NCBI GenBank assembly: GCA_018672315.1
Contig: CP076053.1
Location: forward strand, 372,001-436,000
Reading direction: 5' to 3'
Length of the DNA stretch: 64,000 nt
Source: Nocardioidaceae bacterium
Lineage (GTDB): Bacteria; Actinomycetota; Actinomycetes; Propionibacteriales; Nocardioidaceae
This document shows, in pieces, positions 16,712-27,528 of this stretch. The translations under genes and the position numbers were made by a program. How positions within the stretch are numbered: position 1 is the first letter of the stretch; each line of letters starts with the position of its first letter. The notes under the pieces are model-generated. The model was not told where the DNA came from, did no database searches, and saw only the letters and a list, made by a program, of their open reading frames with translations.

Positions 16712-18058
16712 TCAGCCCACTCGTTGGGCGCGTCCGAGGATGCCCTGGGGCCGCACCAGCAGCACCAGGACGAGGATGAGCAGCGCCGTCGCGTACTTGA
16801 AGTCGCCCGGCATGCCCAGCGCCGGCGACACCTCGACGACCAGCCCGATGATCAGCGCTCCGACCAGGGCGCCGAACGCGGTGCCGAGGCCACCGAGGGT
16901 CACGGCGGCGAAGAGCAGCAGCAGGATCTGCAGACCCGAGTCCCACTTGATCCCGTTGACGACGAGCGCGTACATCAGGCCACCGAGGCCGGCGAGGCCG
17001 GCCGAGACCGTCCACACCAGCCGGATGACCTTGTCGACGTCGATGCCCGAGGCCGCGGCCAGCGCCCGGTTGTCCGCCACGGCACGGGTGGCGCGTCCGA
17101 TGCGCGTACGCAGCAGCGCGAAGCCGACGGCGGCCAGCACCACGACCGAGATCGCCATCGCGGCGATCGACTGGATCGTCAGCGTGAAGGGGCCGAAGGA
17201 GACGACCTCGGGGTTGTCCTGCACGACGCGCACCGTGCGGGCACCGACGAAGTACTGGAAGCCGTACTGCATCGCCAGCGACAACCCGATGGTGACGATC
17301 AGCATCTGGGTGAGGTTCAGGCTGCGCCGTCTCAGCGGCGTCCACATGATGCGGTCCTGGAACCAGCCGGAGAAGGCGCACAGCGCCACCACGATCGCAC
17401 CGCCGACCAGCAGCGGCAGCCCGGCCACGTTGACCAGGCCGTAGCCGAGCATCCCGCCGAGCGTGACCTGCTCGGCGTGCGCGAAGTTCGACAGGCCGGT
17501 CGTGCCGTAGATCAGCGACAGGCCGACCGAGGCCAGCGCGAGCAGCAGCCCGAGGCGTACGCCGGAGAGCAGGCTCTGCGCGATGTAGTCGGCATTGCTC
17601 AGCTCCGCGTCGTAGTCGCCGGTGCGGACCGGGACGACGACGGCGCTGAGCGAGCCCAGCGCGGTCACGTTCACCGTGGTGGGCTGCGCCGGCGGCACGA
17701 CACCGTCGGGCAGGCCCTCGGGGACGACCTCGACGACGAAGTCGCCGGTCTGCTCGACGCTGAAGGCCCACTTGCCGTCGGCCGCGGTCGTCACGGTCTC
17801 GTCGGTGCCGGGCCCGGTGATCGCGAGGTTCACGCCGGGCACGACGCCTTCCTCCGTGCGCAGCGTGCCGGTGAGGCACTGGGCCTCCGGTGAAATCGAG
17901 CAGAGCGCGGTGGGGGGCAGGTCCTCGGCCGCGCTCGACTCGTTGGCGTACGCCGGGGAGGTGAGCGCCGCGAGCGGAGCGATCACCCCGAGCAGCAGAC
18001 CGAGCAGAACGGTCGTGGCGCTGACGCGGTGGGGCGTCCTCGAAACACGCTCGGGCAC
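16712..18058 (-). CDS. livH: branched-chain amino acid ABC transporter permease LivH with exported N-terminal domain
   Basis: The C-terminal part (about residues 155-448) is a standard LivH permease: SGVRLGLLLALASVGLSLIYGTTGLSNFAHAE, then about eight helices with the coupling motif RTRIGRATRAVADNRALAAASGID. The first 150 residues are additional. They comprise a signal-peptide-like segment (16-38, ending SPAYA), a Cys pair at 53 and 61, and a beta-sandwich-like domain (GTLRTEEGVVPGVNLAITGP...TAADGKWAFSVEQTGDFVVEV) resembling carboxypeptidase-regulatory/SdrD-type folds. I set the GTG start at 18058 because a GAGGAGG ribosome binding site sits just ahead; the frame also opens earlier at 18124. 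First gene of the liv operon, 37 bp behind the ANTAR regulator. Confidence 0.88.
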   Translation of the reverse strand: MPERVSRTPHRVSATTVLLGLLLGVIAPLAALTSPAYANESSAAEDLPPTALCSISPEAQCLTGTLRTEEGVVPGVNLAITGPGTDETVTTAADGKWAFSVEQTGDFVVEVVPEGLPDGVVPPAQPTTVNVTALGSLSAVVVPVRTGDYDAELSNADYIAQSLLSGVRLGLLLALASVGLSLIYGTTGLSNFAHAEQVTLGGMLGYGLVNVAGLPLLVGGAIVVALCAFSGWFQDRIMWTPLRRRSLNLTQMLIVTIGLSLAMQYGFQYFVGARTVRVVQDNPEVVSFGPFTLTIQSIAAMAISVVVLAAVGFALLRTRIGRATRAVADNRALAAASGIDVDKVIRLVWTVSAGLAGLGGLMYALVVNGIKWDSGLQILLLLFAAVTLGGLGTAFGALVGALIIGLVVEVSPALGMPGDFKYATALLILVLVLLVRPQGILGRAQRVG

Positions 18059-18095
18059 GTGATCCTCCTCGCAGGGGTCGAACGGTCGCGTCATC

Positions 18096-18722
18096 TTAGG
18101 GGCAATCGGTTTCACCCGTGTCACGGCGCGTCGTGGCCGCTGGTCCGTGCTCGACGACGGACTCGGCGACGGTGCTCATCGAGAGCCTCAGGTCCATCGC
18201 CGTCTTCTGGATCCAGCGGAACGCGTCGGGCTCGGTCAGGCCCAGCTGCTGCTGCAGCACCGACTTGGCGCGGTCGACCATCGTGCGGGCGCGGAGCCGC
18301 TCCCCCAGGGAGTCGACCTCGGCCTCCAGCGCCCGGATCTGCGCGAAGCGAGCCGCCGCCATCTCGATGGCGGGCACCAGGTCGGACTGGGTGAAGGGCT
18401 TGACCAGGTACGCCATCGCGCCCGCGCCGAGCGCCCGCTCGACGAGCTCGCGCTGGCTGAACGCCGTCAGCATGAGCACGGCCGCCAGCCGCTCCTCGGC
18501 GATCACCTCGGCGGCACTGATGCCGTCCAGGCGCGGCATCTTGACGTCGAGCACGGCCACCTCGGGACGGTGCTCGCGCACGAGCGCGATGGCCTGCTCG
18601 CCGTCACCGGCCTGGCCGACGACGTCGTACCCCTCCTCGGCGAGCATCTCGGCGAGATCGAGGCGGATCAGCGCCTCGTCCTCGGCGATGACGACACGGC
18701 GGGCGGGACTCACCGGCGGCAC
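18096..18722 (-). CDS. pdtaR: ANTAR-domain response regulator, PdtaR-like
   Basis: A two-domain antiterminator. The receiver domain (about 8-125) shows the acidic pocket EDEALIR, phosphoacceptor Asp in VAVLDVKMPRLDG (about residue 60), Thr in LMLTAFSQRE, and Lys in YLVKPF. A coiled linker is followed by the ANTAR RNA-binding domain (about 140-195: LRARTMVDRAKSVLQQQLGLTEPDAFRWIQKTAMDL), whose conserved Ala/Arg/Trp residues are present. Length and composition match M. tuberculosis Rv1626 (PdtaR), which is phosphorylated by the kinase PdtaS. No kinase gene is in the window. ANTAR proteins bind paired hairpins in nascent RNA and prevent termination. The adjacent liv operon on the same strand is a plausible target but this is inference. 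Confidence 0.93.
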   Translation of the reverse strand: MPPVSPARRVVIAEDEALIRLDLAEMLAEEGYDVVGQAGDGEQAIALVREHRPEVAVLDVKMPRLDGISAAEVIAEERLAAVLMLTAFSQRELVERALGAGAMAYLVKPFTQSDLVPAIEMAAARFAQIRALEAEVDSLGERLRARTMVDRAKSVLQQQLGLTEPDAFRWIQKTAMDLRLSMSTVAESVVEHGPAATTRRDTGETDCP

Positions 18723-18816
18723 GCTACTAGGGGTCCGAGCCCGGCGCGCCCCGCAACGGGTAGCGTGACGCCGCCGTCATCTGGTCGTGACGGTCCTCCC
18801 GCAGCTCGCACCACCC

Positions 18817-18889
18817 GCCCCGGTAGCCCAATGGCAGAGGCAACGGTCTCAAACACCGTCCAGTGTCGGTTCGAATCCGACCCGGGGTA
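18817..18889 (+). tRNA. tRNA with anticodon CAA (Leu), short variable loop
   Basis: A complete 73-nt cloverleaf. The acceptor stem is GCCCCGG/CCGGGGT (18817-18823 with 18882-18888, first pair G-U), the D arm is GCCC...AGGC, and the anticodon stem ACGGT/ACCGT (18843-18847, 18855-18859) encloses CTCAAAC with CAA at 18850-18852. The T arm is GTCGG-TTCGAAT-CCGAC and the discriminator base is A. The variable loop is only 5 nt (18860-18864), whereas bacterial tRNA-Leu normally has a long variable arm. CCA is not encoded. CAA reads UUG, so the amino acid is called Leu from the anticodon and from the A73 discriminator. Lies between the ANTAR gene and pyk. Confidence 0.85.
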
Positions 18890-18916
18890 CGCACCGCCGT
18901 CGGCGCCGTCGCCGGG

Positions 18917-20362
18917 TCAGTCCCGCTCGTACGCCTTGGCGACCGCGTTGATGGCGTCGCCCATGCAGTGGATGCGCAGCGCGTTGGTCGAGCCCGGGAT
19001 GCCGGGAGGGCTGCCGGCGACGATGACGACGAGGTCGCCCTCGGCCAGCCTGCCGATGCGCAGCAGCGTCTCGTCCACGTCGCGCACCATCTCGTCGGTC
19101 TCCCACATCTGCTGGGTGCAGAACGTCTCGGTGCCCCAGGTGAGCGCCAGCTGGGAACGCACCGCGGGGACAGGCGTGAACGCCAGCACCGGGATGTGGG
19201 AGCGGAACGCGGCGACCCGTCGCGCCGAGGCGCCGGACTGGGTGAACGCCACGAGGTACTTCGCCTGCACCCGCTCGGCGACCTCGACGGCGGCCTTGCA
19301 GATCACCTCGGGACGCTCGGTGGGGTCCCAGTCGATGCCGGCCACCTCGTGGCGGCCCTGGTGGTGGGCGGCGTCGAGGATGGACTGCATCGTCGCGACG
19401 GTGCGTACGGGGTACTCCCCCACGCTGGTCTCGCCCGACAGCATCACGGCGTCGGCACCGTCGAGCACCGCGTTGGCGACGTCGGTCGCCTCGGCGCGGG
19501 TGGGAGCGGGCGAGTGGATCATCGAGTCGAGCATCTGCGTGGCGACGATGACGGGCTTGCCGGCGCAACGGGTCGCCTCGATGACGCGCTTCTGGTGGAA
19601 GGGCACGTCCTGCAACGGACACTCGACCCCGAGGTCCCCGCGCGCGACCATGACGCCGTCGAACGCCTCGATGACGGCGTCGAGGTTCTCCAGCGCCTGC
19701 GGCTTCTCGATCTTCGCGATCACCGGGAGGAAGACGCCCTCCTCGCGCATCACCGCGCGGACCTCCTCGGCGTCGTCGGCGGAGCGCACGAACGACAGGG
19801 CCACGAAGTCCGCGGTGAGTCCGAGCGCGAAGCGCAGGTCCGCGACGTCCTTCTCCGTCATCGCCGGGACCGAGACCGCGACGCCCGGCAGGTTGATGCC
19901 CTTGTTGTTGCTGACCGTGCCGGCCACCACGACCTCGCAGGTCACGTCGGTGTCGTCGACCTCGGTGACGCGCAGGCGTACGCGGCCGTCGTCGATGAGG
20001 ATGTCGTCGCCGGACGAGACGTCGCCGGGGAGGCCCTCGTAGGTGGTCGAGACGATCTGCTGGTCCCCGGCGACATCGCGGGTGGTGATGGTGAAGGTGT
20101 CGCCGTGCGCCAGGTCGACCGGCCCGTCGGCGAAGCGTCCCGTGCGGATCTTCGGGCCCTGCAGGTCCACGAGCACGCCGACGCCCTTGCCGGAGTCGTC
20201 GGAGGCCTTGCGGACGTTGTCGTAGACGGCCTGGTGGTCCGCAGGGTCACCGTGGGAGAAGTTCAGCCGGGCCACGTTCATCCCGGCGTCGACCAGCGCC
20301 CGGATCTGCTCGTAGGAGGACGTAGCGGGCCCGAGGGTGCAGACGATCTTCGCGCGCGGCAT
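18917..20362 (-). CDS. pyk: pyruvate kinase
   Basis: Converts phosphoenolpyruvate and ADP to pyruvate and ATP, the last step of glycolysis. The 481-residue protein starts MPRAKIVCTLGPA at 20362; an in-frame ATG 18 bp earlier is less typical. The active-site segment VIAKIEKPQALENLDAVIEAFDGVMVARGDLGVE contains the catalytic Lys and metal-binding Glu/Asp, and the substrate loop FSHGD and the C-terminal allosteric domain (TQSGASARRVAAFR) are present. It lies 93 bp downstream of gltD on the same strand. Confidence 0.97.
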   Translation of the reverse strand: MPRAKIVCTLGPATSSYEQIRALVDAGMNVARLNFSHGDPADHQAVYDNVRKASDDSGKGVGVLVDLQGPKIRTGRFADGPVDLAHGDTFTITTRDVAGDQQIVSTTYEGLPGDVSSGDDILIDDGRVRLRVTEVDDTDVTCEVVVAGTVSNNKGINLPGVAVSVPAMTEKDVADLRFALGLTADFVALSFVRSADDAEEVRAVMREEGVFLPVIAKIEKPQALENLDAVIEAFDGVMVARGDLGVECPLQDVPFHQKRVIEATRCAGKPVIVATQMLDSMIHSPAPTRAEATDVANAVLDGADAVMLSGETSVGEYPVRTVATMQSILDAAHHQGRHEVAGIDWDPTERPEVICKAAVEVAERVQAKYLVAFTQSGASARRVAAFRSHIPVLAFTPVPAVRSQLALTWGTETFCTQQMWETDEMVRDVDETLLRIGRLAEGDLVVIVAGSPPGIPGSTNALRIHCMGDAINAVAKAYERD

Positions 20363-20455
20363 GGGAACAACCGTACGCAAGAACAGCCAGTCACCTCGGT
20401 CTAGATGATCGAGCCGCGGGTGGCACGCAGCCCGACGCGCAGCGGAGGGCTGCCG

Positions 20456-21925
20456 TCAGACCGTGAGGGGACGCGCCGTCGGCGGGATCGGCGCGGGCAG
20501 CTTGGTCGAGCCGGTCAGGTATTTCTCGACGCCGGCCGCGCATGCACGTCCTTCGGCGAGTGCCCAGACGATCAGGCTCTGGCCGCGGCCCGCGTCGCCG
20601 GCGACGAAGACCCCGGGGACGCTCGACATGTAGGACTTGTCGCGCACGACGTTGCCGCGCTGGTCGAGGTCGACGCCGAGCTGCTCGACGAGGCCCTTGC
20701 GCTGCGGGCCGGTGAAGCCCATGGCGAGCAGCACCAGCTGGGCCGGGATCTCCTTCTCCGAGCCCTCGACGGGCTCGAACCGGCCGTCGCGCATCTCGAC
20801 CTCGACGAGCTTCAGGGCGCGTACGCGACCCTCGTCGTCGCCGAGGAACCTCTCGGTGGACACGGCGTAGACCCGGTCGCCGCCCTCCTCGTGGGCGGAG
20901 GAGACCTTGTAGGTCATCGGGTACGTCGGCCACGGCTGCGCCTCGGGACGCTCCTCGGAGGGCCGGGGCATGATCTCGAGCTGGGTGATGGACCGCGCGC
21001 CCTGTCGGATGGAGGTGCCGAGGCAGTCGGCGCCGGTGTCGCCGCCGCCGATGATGACGACGTCCTTGTCCTCGGCGGTGATCTGACCCTCGACCTCCTC
21101 CCCGAGCGCCGTGCGGTTCGCCTGCGGCAGGAACTCCATCGCCTGGTGGATGCCCTCCAGGTCGCGACCCTCGACGTCGAGGTCGCGGGCGAGGGTGGCA
21201 CCGGTGGCGATCACGACCGCGTCGTAGCGCTCGCGCAACTGCTTGCCGCTGAGACCGGCCCCGCCGACGTCGACGCCGGCCCGGAAGACGGTGCCCTCCC
21301 GGCGCATCTGGTCGATGCGACGCTCGACGTGGCGCTTCTCCATCTTGAACTCGGGGATGCCGTAGCGCAGCAGACCGCCGATCTTGTCGTCGCGCTCGTA
21401 CACCGCGACGGTGTGGCCGGCGCGGGTGAGCTGCTGGGCGACGGCCAGGCCTGCGGGGCCGGACCCGACGACGGCGATCGTCTTGCCCGAGAGCCACTCC
21501 GGCGGGGCCGGCTTGACCCAGCCCTCCTCCCAGGCGCGGTCGATGATCGCGACCTCGACGTTCTTGATCGTGACGGGGTCCTGGTTGATGCCGAGCACGC
21601 ACGCGGTCTCGCACGGCGCGGGGCACAGCCGCCCGGTGAACTCCGGGAAGTTGTTCGTCGCGTGCAGGCGCTCGATGGCCTCGTCCCAGTCGTCGCGGTA
21701 GACGAGGTCGTTCCACTCCGGGATCAGGTTGCCCAGCGGGCAGCCCTGGTGGCAGAACGGGATGCCGCAGTCCATGCAGCGGCTCGCCTGGGTGTCGATG
21801 ATCGGCAGCAGCGCGCGGCCGATGCCGTCGGGGTAGACCTCGTTCCAGTCGTTGACGCGCTCCTCCACGACCCGTCGGGTCGCGACCTCGCGGCCGTGCT
21901 TCAGGAATCCCTTGGGATCAGCCAT
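20456..21925 (-). CDS. gltD: glutamate synthase (NADPH) small subunit
   Basis: The 489-residue beta subunit feeds electrons from NADPH through FAD and Fe-S clusters to GltB. The N-terminal Fe-S region has [18 protein letters not shown] and [16 protein letters not shown]. The FAD site is [20 protein letters not shown] with [15 protein letters not shown] behind it, and the NADPH Rossmann motif is [15 protein letters not shown]. The C-terminal [21 protein letters not shown] completes the FAD fold. The start overlaps the end of gltB by 8 bp, so the subunits are translated together. Confidence 0.97.
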   Translation of the reverse strand: MADPKGFLKHGREVATRRVVEERVNDWNEVYPDGIGRALLPIIDTQASRCMDCGIPFCHQGCPLGNLIPEWNDLVYRDDWDEAIERLHATNNFPEFTGRLCPAPCETACVLGINQDPVTIKNVEVAIIDRAWEEGWVKPAPPEWLSGKTIAVVGSGPAGLAVAQQLTRAGHTVAVYERDDKIGGLLRYGIPEFKMEKRHVERRIDQMRREGTVFRAGVDVGGAGLSGKQLRERYDAVVIATGATLARDLDVEGRDLEGIHQAMEFLPQANRTALGEEVEGQITAEDKDVVIIGGGDTGADCLGTSIRQGARSITQLEIMPRPSEERPEAQPWPTYPMTYKVSSAHEEGGDRVYAVSTERFLGDDEGRVRALKLVEVEMRDGRFEPVEGSEKEIPAQLVLLAMGFTGPQRKGLVEQLGVDLDQRGNVVRDKSYMSSVPGVFVAGDAGRGQSLIVWALAEGRACAAGVEKYLTGSTKLPAPIPPTARPLTV

Positions 21926-24900
21926 GGAGTGCCTCCATCATCGCGCGGGCGGTGTCGTCCTCGGAGAGGCCGTCGGCCTCGGCCTTCGCCCTCACCTCCT
22001 GGACCTTGCGGAAGTCGGTCGGGATCACGCAGGTGAGACGGGTGGTCGCCGCCTCCCAGTCCTCCAGCAGCGCTGCGGCGACCGGCGAGCCGGTCTCCTC
22101 CGCGTGCTCACGCACCATGCGCTCGAGGACGTCGGCGTCCATCGTGTCCGCCGGGTTCAGCTCGACGAGCTGCTTGTTGACGTCGTCGGGGTCGAGGTCG
22201 AGCACCCAGGCGATGCCGCCGCTCATGCCCGCACCGAAGTTGCGGCCGGTCGGGCCGAGCACGACGACGTGGCCGCCGGTCATGTACTCGCAACCGTGGT
22301 CGCCCACCCCCTCGACGACGAGGTCGGCACCGGAGTTGCGTACGGCGAACCGCTCGCCCACCTGGCCGCGCAGGAAGATCGACCCCGAGGTCGCGCCGTA
22401 CGCGATGGTGTTGCCGGCGATGATCTGCTGCTCGGCCTCGAAGCCGGCGGACCGGTCGGGACGGACCACCAGGCGGCCGCCCGAGAGACCCTTGCCGACG
22501 TAGTCGTTGGCGTCGCCCTCCAGGCGCAGCGTGACGCCGCGCGGCACGAAGGCACCGAAGGACTGACCGGCCGAGCCCGTGAAGGTCAGGTCGATCGTGC
22601 CGTCGGGCAGTCCCTCGCCGCGGTAGGCCTTGGTGACCTCGTGACCGAGGATCGTGCCGACCGTGCGGTTGACGTTGCGGATGGGCAGCCGGGCGCGTAC
22701 GGGCTCGCCGGACTCCAGAGCCGGCTTGCACAGGCTGACCAGCTGCTGGTCCAGCGCCTTGTCGATGCCGTGGTCCTGCACCTTGGTGCAGTAACGGTCC
22801 TGCACGGACTCGTCGAACTCGGGCATGTGCAGGATCGGCGCGATGTCCAGGCCCGAGGCCTTCCAGTGGTCCACCGCCGCCTCACGGTCGAGCACCTCGA
22901 CCCGACCGACGGCCTCGTCGATGCTGCGGAAGCCCAGCTCGGCCAGGATCTCGCGCACCTCCTGCGCGATGAACTCGAAGAAGTTCACGACGTACTCGGC
23001 CTTGCCGGAGTAACGCTCACGCAGCACCGGGTTCTGCGTCGCCACGCCCACCGGGCAGGTGTCGAGGTGGCACACGCGCATCATGATGCAGCCCGAGACC
23101 ACCAGCGGTGCGGTCGCGAAGCCGAACTCCTCCGCGCCCAGCAGCGCCGCCACGACGACGTCGCGGCCGGTCTTCATCTGACCGTCCGCCTGCACGACGA
23201 TGCGGTCGCGCAGCCCGTTGATCAGCAGCGTCTGCTGGGTCTCGGCCAGACCGAGCTCCCAGGGCCCGCCCGCGTGCTTCAGCGAGGTCAGCGGCGAGGC
23301 GCCGGTGCCCCCGTCGTGACCGGAGATCAGCACCACGTCGGCGTGCGCCTTCGAGACACCCGTCGCGACCGTGCCGACGCCGACCTCGGAGACCAGCTTC
23401 ACGTGGACCCGCGCCGAGGGGTTGGCGTTCTTCAGGTCGTGGATCAGCTGCGCGAGGTCCTCGATGGAGTAGATGTCGTGGTGCGGCGGCGGGGAGATCA
23501 GGCCCACGCCCGGCGTGGAGTGCCGGGTCTTCGCCACCCACGGGTAGACCTTGTGACCGGGCAGCTGGCCGCCCTCGCCGGGCTTCGCGCCCTGGGCCAT
23601 CTTGATCTGGATGTCGTCGGAGTTCGTGAGGTACTCCGAGGTGACACCGAAGCGACCTGAGGCGACCTGCTTGATCGAGCTGCGGCGCTCGGGGTCGTAC
23701 AGCCGCTCGGGGTCCTCGCCGCCCTCACCGGTGTTGGACTTGGCGCCCAGCCGGTTCATCGCGATCGCCAGGGTCTCGTGCGCCTCCTGGCTGATCGAGC
23801 CGTAGGACATCGCGCCGGTGGAGAACCGCTTCACGATCGCCGAGACCGGCTCGACCTCCTCGATCGGCACGGGCTGCCGCCCGGTCTCCCCGGCGCCCTT
23901 GAGACGGAACAGGCCACGCAGCGTCATCAGCTGCTCGGACTGGGTGTCGACGAGCTTCGTGTAGTCCTTGAAGACGTCGTAGCGGCCCTGCCGCGTGGCG
24001 TGCTGCAGCCGGAAGACGGTCTCGGGGTTGAACAGGTGCGGCTCGCCCTCGCGGCGCCACTGGTACTCCCCGCCGATCTCGAGGCCCCGGTGCGCCGGCG
24101 CCATGCCGCCGCGCGGGTACGCCGTCGCGTGCCGCGACGCGATCTCGCGGGCGATGGTGTCCAGCCCGACACCGCCGAGCTTGGAGGTGGTGCCGGTGAA
24201 GAACTCGTCCACCAGCTCCTGGGACAGCCCGATCGCCTCGAAGATCTGCGCACCGGTGTAGGACGCGACGGTGGAGACGCCCATCTTGCTCATCACCTTC
24301 AGCACGCCCTTGCCCAGGGAGTACACGAGGTTGCGCACCGCCTGCTGGGGCTCGGAGGTGACGTAGGAGCCGTCGCGCGCGAGGTCCTCGACCGTCTCCA
24401 TCGCGAGGTAGGGGTTCACCGCCGCGGCACCGAAGCCGATCAGCAGCGCCACGTGGTGCACCTCGCGCACGTCGCCGGCCTCGACCAGCAGGCCGACCTG
24501 CGTACGCGTCTTCTCGGCCACGAGGTGGTGGTGCACCGCTCCGGTGAGCAGCAGCGACGGGATCGGCGCCATCTCCGCGGTGGAGTGACGGTCCGACAGC
24601 ACCAGCACACGGGCGCCGTCGGCGATGGCCTGGGAGACCTCGACGCGGATCTCGTCCAGCCGCTCACGCAGCGCCTCGCCGCCACCGGCGACGGGGTAGA
24701 GGCCGCGGACGACGTACGCCTGGAACAGCGGGTGGGACCCGTCGCGGTTGACGTGGCGGATCTTGGCCAGCTCGTCGTTGTCGATGACCGGGAAGGGCAG
24801 CGTGATGTGCTTGCACGACTCCGCGGTGGGCTCCAGCAGGTTGCCCTCGGGGCCGATCGACCCGTTCAGCGAGGTGACGAGCTCCTCGCGGATGGCGTCC

Positions 24901-26480
24901 AGCGGCGGGTTCGTGACCTGTGCGAACAGCTGCGTGAAGTAGTCGAAGATCAGCCGGGGTCGCTCCGAGAGCACCGCCACCGGGGTGTCGGTGCCCATCG
25001 AGCCGATCGGCTCCGCGCCGGTGTTCGCCATCGGCGTGAGCAGGATGCGCAGCTCCTCCTCGGTGTAGCCGAAGATCTGCTGCCGGCGGGTCACCGAGGC
25101 GTGGGTGTGCACCACGTGCTCGAGGTCGGGCAGGTCCGGCAGCCGCAGCAGGCCCTGCTCGAGCCAGTCGGCGTACGGGTGCTCGGCCGCGAGCTCGCCC
25201 TTGATCTCCTCGTCCTCGACGATGCGGCCCTCGGCCGTGTCGACCAGGAACATGCGGCCCGGCTGCAGCCGGCCCTTGCGGACGACCGTCGCCGGGTCGA
25301 TGTCGAGCACGCCGACCTCGGAGGCCAGCACGACCAGGCCGTCGTCGGTGACCCAGTAGCGCGAGGGACGCAGACCGTTGCGGTCCAGCACCGCGCCGAC
25401 CTGGGTGCCGTCGGTGAACACGACGCAGGCAGGACCGTCCCACGGCTCCATCATCGAGGCGTGGAACTCGTAGAACGCCTTGAGCTGCGGGTCCATCGCG
25501 TCGTGGTTCTCCCACGCCTCCGGGATCATCATCAGCACCGCGTGCGGCAGCGGACGGCCGCCCATGTGCAGCAGCTCCAGCACCTCGTCGAACGACGCGG
25601 AGTCCGACGCCTCCGGGCTGCAGATCGGGAACAGCCGCTCGAGGTCGCCGGGGATCTCGGTGCTGGCCAGCAACGCCTCACGGGCCCGCATCCAGTTGCG
25701 GTTGCCCTTGACGGTGTTGATCTCGCCGTTGTGCGCGATGAAGCGGAACGGGTGGCTCAGGGGCCAGCTCGGGAACGTGTTCGTCGAGAACCGCGAGTGC
25801 ACGACGCCGATCGCCGAGGCGACCCGCTCGTCACGCAGCTCGGGGAAGAACTCGTCGAGCTGCGCGGTCGTGAGCATGCCCTTGTAGGCGATGGTGCGGC
25901 TGCTCAGCGAGGGGAAGTACACCTCGGTCTCCCGCTCGGCCCGCTTGCGCAGGCAGAAGGCGAGACGCTCCAGGACCATCTGGTCGCCCGCCTGGTCACC
26001 AGACGGGGCCACGTCGGACCCCTCGCCGGGCGCCACGAAGAGCTGACGGAAGGTCGGCATCACCGAACGGGCGGTCACACCCAGCACCGACGGGTCCGTG
26101 GGGACCTCGCGCCAGCCGAGGACCTCCAGGCCCTCCTCCGCCGCGATCTGCTCGATCTTCGAGACCGTCGAGGACACCTGACCCGGCCCGCCCGGCAGGA
26201 AGGCGGTGCCCACGGCGTACGCGCCCTGCGTCGGCAGCTCGAAGCCCGCGACCTCACGCAGGAACGCGTCCGGCACCTGCAGCAGGATGCCCGCGCCGTC
26301 ACCGGAGTCCGGCTCGGCGCCCGAGGCGCCACGGTGCTCGAGGTTGCGCAGCGCGGTCAGCGCCTGCTGCACGATCTGCGAGCTCGGCTCACCGGTCAGC
26401 GTGCCGACGAAGGCGACACCACAGGCGTCGTGCTCGAAGGCCGGGTCGTAGAGCCCCTGAGCCGCTGGGTACGCGTCCAT
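21918..26480 (-). CDS. gltB: glutamate synthase (NADPH) large subunit
   Basis: The 1,520-residue alpha subunit takes ammonia from glutamine and makes glutamate from 2-oxoglutarate. The N-terminal class II amidotransferase begins after a short propeptide with Cys20 in [12 protein letters not shown]. The central domain, the FMN/2-oxoglutarate barrel ([19 protein letters not shown]), the 3Fe-4S cysteines in [17 protein letters not shown], and the right-handed GXGXG beta-helix at the C-terminus are all visible. I choose ATG 26480; the open frame continues to 26669 but the extra sequence has no similarity to GltB. First gene of the pair gltB-gltD. Confidence 0.97.
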   Translation of the reverse strand: MDAYPAAQGLYDPAFEHDACGVAFVGTLTGEPSSQIVQQALTALRNLEHRGASGAEPDSGDGAGILLQVPDAFLREVAGFELPTQGAYAVGTAFLPGGPGQVSSTVSKIEQIAAEEGLEVLGWREVPTDPSVLGVTARSVMPTFRQLFVAPGEGSDVAPSGDQAGDQMVLERLAFCLRKRAERETEVYFPSLSSRTIAYKGMLTTAQLDEFFPELRDERVASAIGVVHSRFSTNTFPSWPLSHPFRFIAHNGEINTVKGNRNWMRAREALLASTEIPGDLERLFPICSPEASDSASFDEVLELLHMGGRPLPHAVLMMIPEAWENHDAMDPQLKAFYEFHASMMEPWDGPACVVFTDGTQVGAVLDRNGLRPSRYWVTDDGLVVLASEVGVLDIDPATVVRKGRLQPGRMFLVDTAEGRIVEDEEIKGELAAEHPYADWLEQGLLRLPDLPDLEHVVHTHASVTRRQQIFGYTEEELRILLTPMANTGAEPIGSMGTDTPVAVLSERPRLIFDYFTQLFAQVTNPPLDAIREELVTSLNGSIGPEGNLLEPTAESCKHITLPFPVIDNDELAKIRHVNRDGSHPLFQAYVVRGLYPVAGGGEALRERLDEIRVEVSQAIADGARVLVLSDRHSTAEMAPIPSLLLTGAVHHHLVAEKTRTQVGLLVEAGDVREVHHVALLIGFGAAAVNPYLAMETVEDLARDGSYVTSEPQQAVRNLVYSLGKGVLKVMSKMGVSTVASYTGAQIFEAIGLSQELVDEFFTGTTSKLGGVGLDTIAREIASRHATAYPRGGMAPAHRGLEIGGEYQWRREGEPHLFNPETVFRLQHATRQGRYDVFKDYTKLVDTQSEQLMTLRGLFRLKGAGETGRQPVPIEEVEPVSAIVKRFSTGAMSYGSISQEAHETLAIAMNRLGAKSNTGEGGEDPERLYDPERRSSIKQVASGRFGVTSEYLTNSDDIQIKMAQGAKPGEGGQLPGHKVYPWVAKTRHSTPGVGLISPPPHHDIYSIEDLAQLIHDLKNANPSARVHVKLVSEVGVGTVATGVSKAHADVVLISGHDGGTGASPLTSLKHAGGPWELGLAETQQTLLINGLRDRIVVQADGQMKTGRDVVVAALLGAEEFGFATAPLVVSGCIMMRVCHLDTCPVGVATQNPVLRERYSGKAEYVVNFFEFIAQEVREILAELGFRSIDEAVGRVEVLDREAAVDHWKASGLDIAPILHMPEFDESVQDRYCTKVQDHGIDKALDQQLVSLCKPALESGEPVRARLPIRNVNRTVGTILGHEVTKAYRGEGLPDGTIDLTFTGSAGQSFGAFVPRGVTLRLEGDANDYVGKGLSGGRLVVRPDRSAGFEAEQQIIAGNTIAYGATSGSIFLRGQVGERFAVRNSGADLVVEGVGDHGCEYMTGGHVVVLGPTGRNFGAGMSGGIAWVLDLDPDDVNKQLVELNPADTMDADVLERMVREHAEETGSPVAAALLEDWEAATTRLTCVIPTDFRKVQEVRAKAEADGLSEDDTARAMMEALHG

Positions 26481-26690
26481 GGCGGATCTCCCGTCGTTGC
26501 GAGCACCGTGACGGCCCGCGGCCTCGACTGCTGGACCGTGCCCTCGGAGCGCCTCACGGGGAGGGCGCCCGTGGGCGGAGGGACGAACGGTGCGGATCGT
26601 TGTGCGATGCCGCAGGACGACGTTGGCCTGCGTGGCCCTGAGTTTACATGCCCCGACGGGGCAGCCCACCGGGCGGCGGTGGGGCGAGGA

Positions 26691-27476
26691 TCACCCGATC
26701 CCGGCGCCGACGGCCGAGCCCACGGCGTACGTCAGGGCCGTCGCGGCGGCACCCAGCACCAGCTGACGCCCACCGCCGAACCACCACGGCTTCGAGGTCA
26801 CCGAGGTGACCACCGCGCCGCACACGAACAGGGCCAACAGCGTCAGCGCGATGCCCGGCAGCACGCTCGTGGCGCCGAGGAAGTACGGCAGCAACGGCAC
26901 CACCGCGCCCAGCGCGAACGACACGAACGACGCACCCGCCGCGACCCACGGTGAGGCGAGGTCCTCCGCGTCCACCCCGAACTCCTCCCGGGCGTGCACC
27001 GCCACGGCGCGGTCCACGTCGCGGTGCAGCTGCTCCGCGACCTGCCGGGCCAGCGCCGGCTCCAGCCCCTTCGCCTCGTACATCGCCGCCAGCTCGGCCG
27101 TCTCGTGGTCGGGGTGCGCCAGGATCTCCCGGCGCTCCTTGTCGATCTCGTGCTGCGCCGACTCGGCCTGGCTCGCCACCGAGGTGTACTCCCCCGCCGC
27201 CATCGAGAACGCACCCGCCGCCAGCCCCGCAAGACCCGCCAGCACCACCGGGTTCGTGCCCGACGCCGTCGCGGCAGCACCGCCTGCGACACCCGCCACG
27301 AGCGATGCGTTCGAGACCAGCCCGTCCATCGCACCGAACACGGCCGGACGCAGCCAGCCGCCCGTCACATCAGCGTGCTCGTGACCCTCGCCCGCACCGT
27401 GCCGGCCGTCCTTCGCCGTGCGGATCGGGGCGCCGGGACGATCCGGTGTCGGAGCAGGGTGGGCGTCGAGCGTCAT
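26691..27476 (-). CDS. VIT1/CCC1-family metal transporter
   Basis: A 261-residue membrane protein of the vacuolar iron transporter family. The first helix region RPAVFGAMDGLVSNASLVAGVAGG carries the conserved DGxxS/N motif. The next helix, GLAAGAFSMAAGEYTSVASQ, has the M-x-x-GE-Y/W motif, and it runs into the cytoplasmic metal-binding Glu-rich hairpin (EIDKERREILAHPDHETAELAAMYEAKGL). Two or three more helices follow. Bacterial members export iron or manganese. The His-rich N-terminus (HGAGEGHEHADVTGG) may bind metal. Separate from gltB by a 210-bp gap. Confidence 0.9.
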   Translation of the reverse strand: MTLDAHPAPTPDRPGAPIRTAKDGRHGAGEGHEHADVTGGWLRPAVFGAMDGLVSNASLVAGVAGGAAATASGTNPVVLAGLAGLAAGAFSMAAGEYTSVASQAESAQHEIDKERREILAHPDHETAELAAMYEAKGLEPALARQVAEQLHRDVDRAVAVHAREEFGVDAEDLASPWVAAGASFVSFALGAVVPLLPYFLGATSVLPGIALTLLALFVCGAVVTSVTSKPWWFGGGRQLVLGAAATALTYAVGSAVGAGIG

Positions 27477-27528
27477 GGAGGTGAAAGTACGCCTGGATCA
27501 GGCCGATTTCACCGAAGGAAAGGCTTTG

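Noticed and set aside
23778-26954. A 1,058-codon plus-strand frame across gltB
   Set aside because: Antisense shadow of gltB with no domain signature and biased Leu/Val/Arg/His composition.
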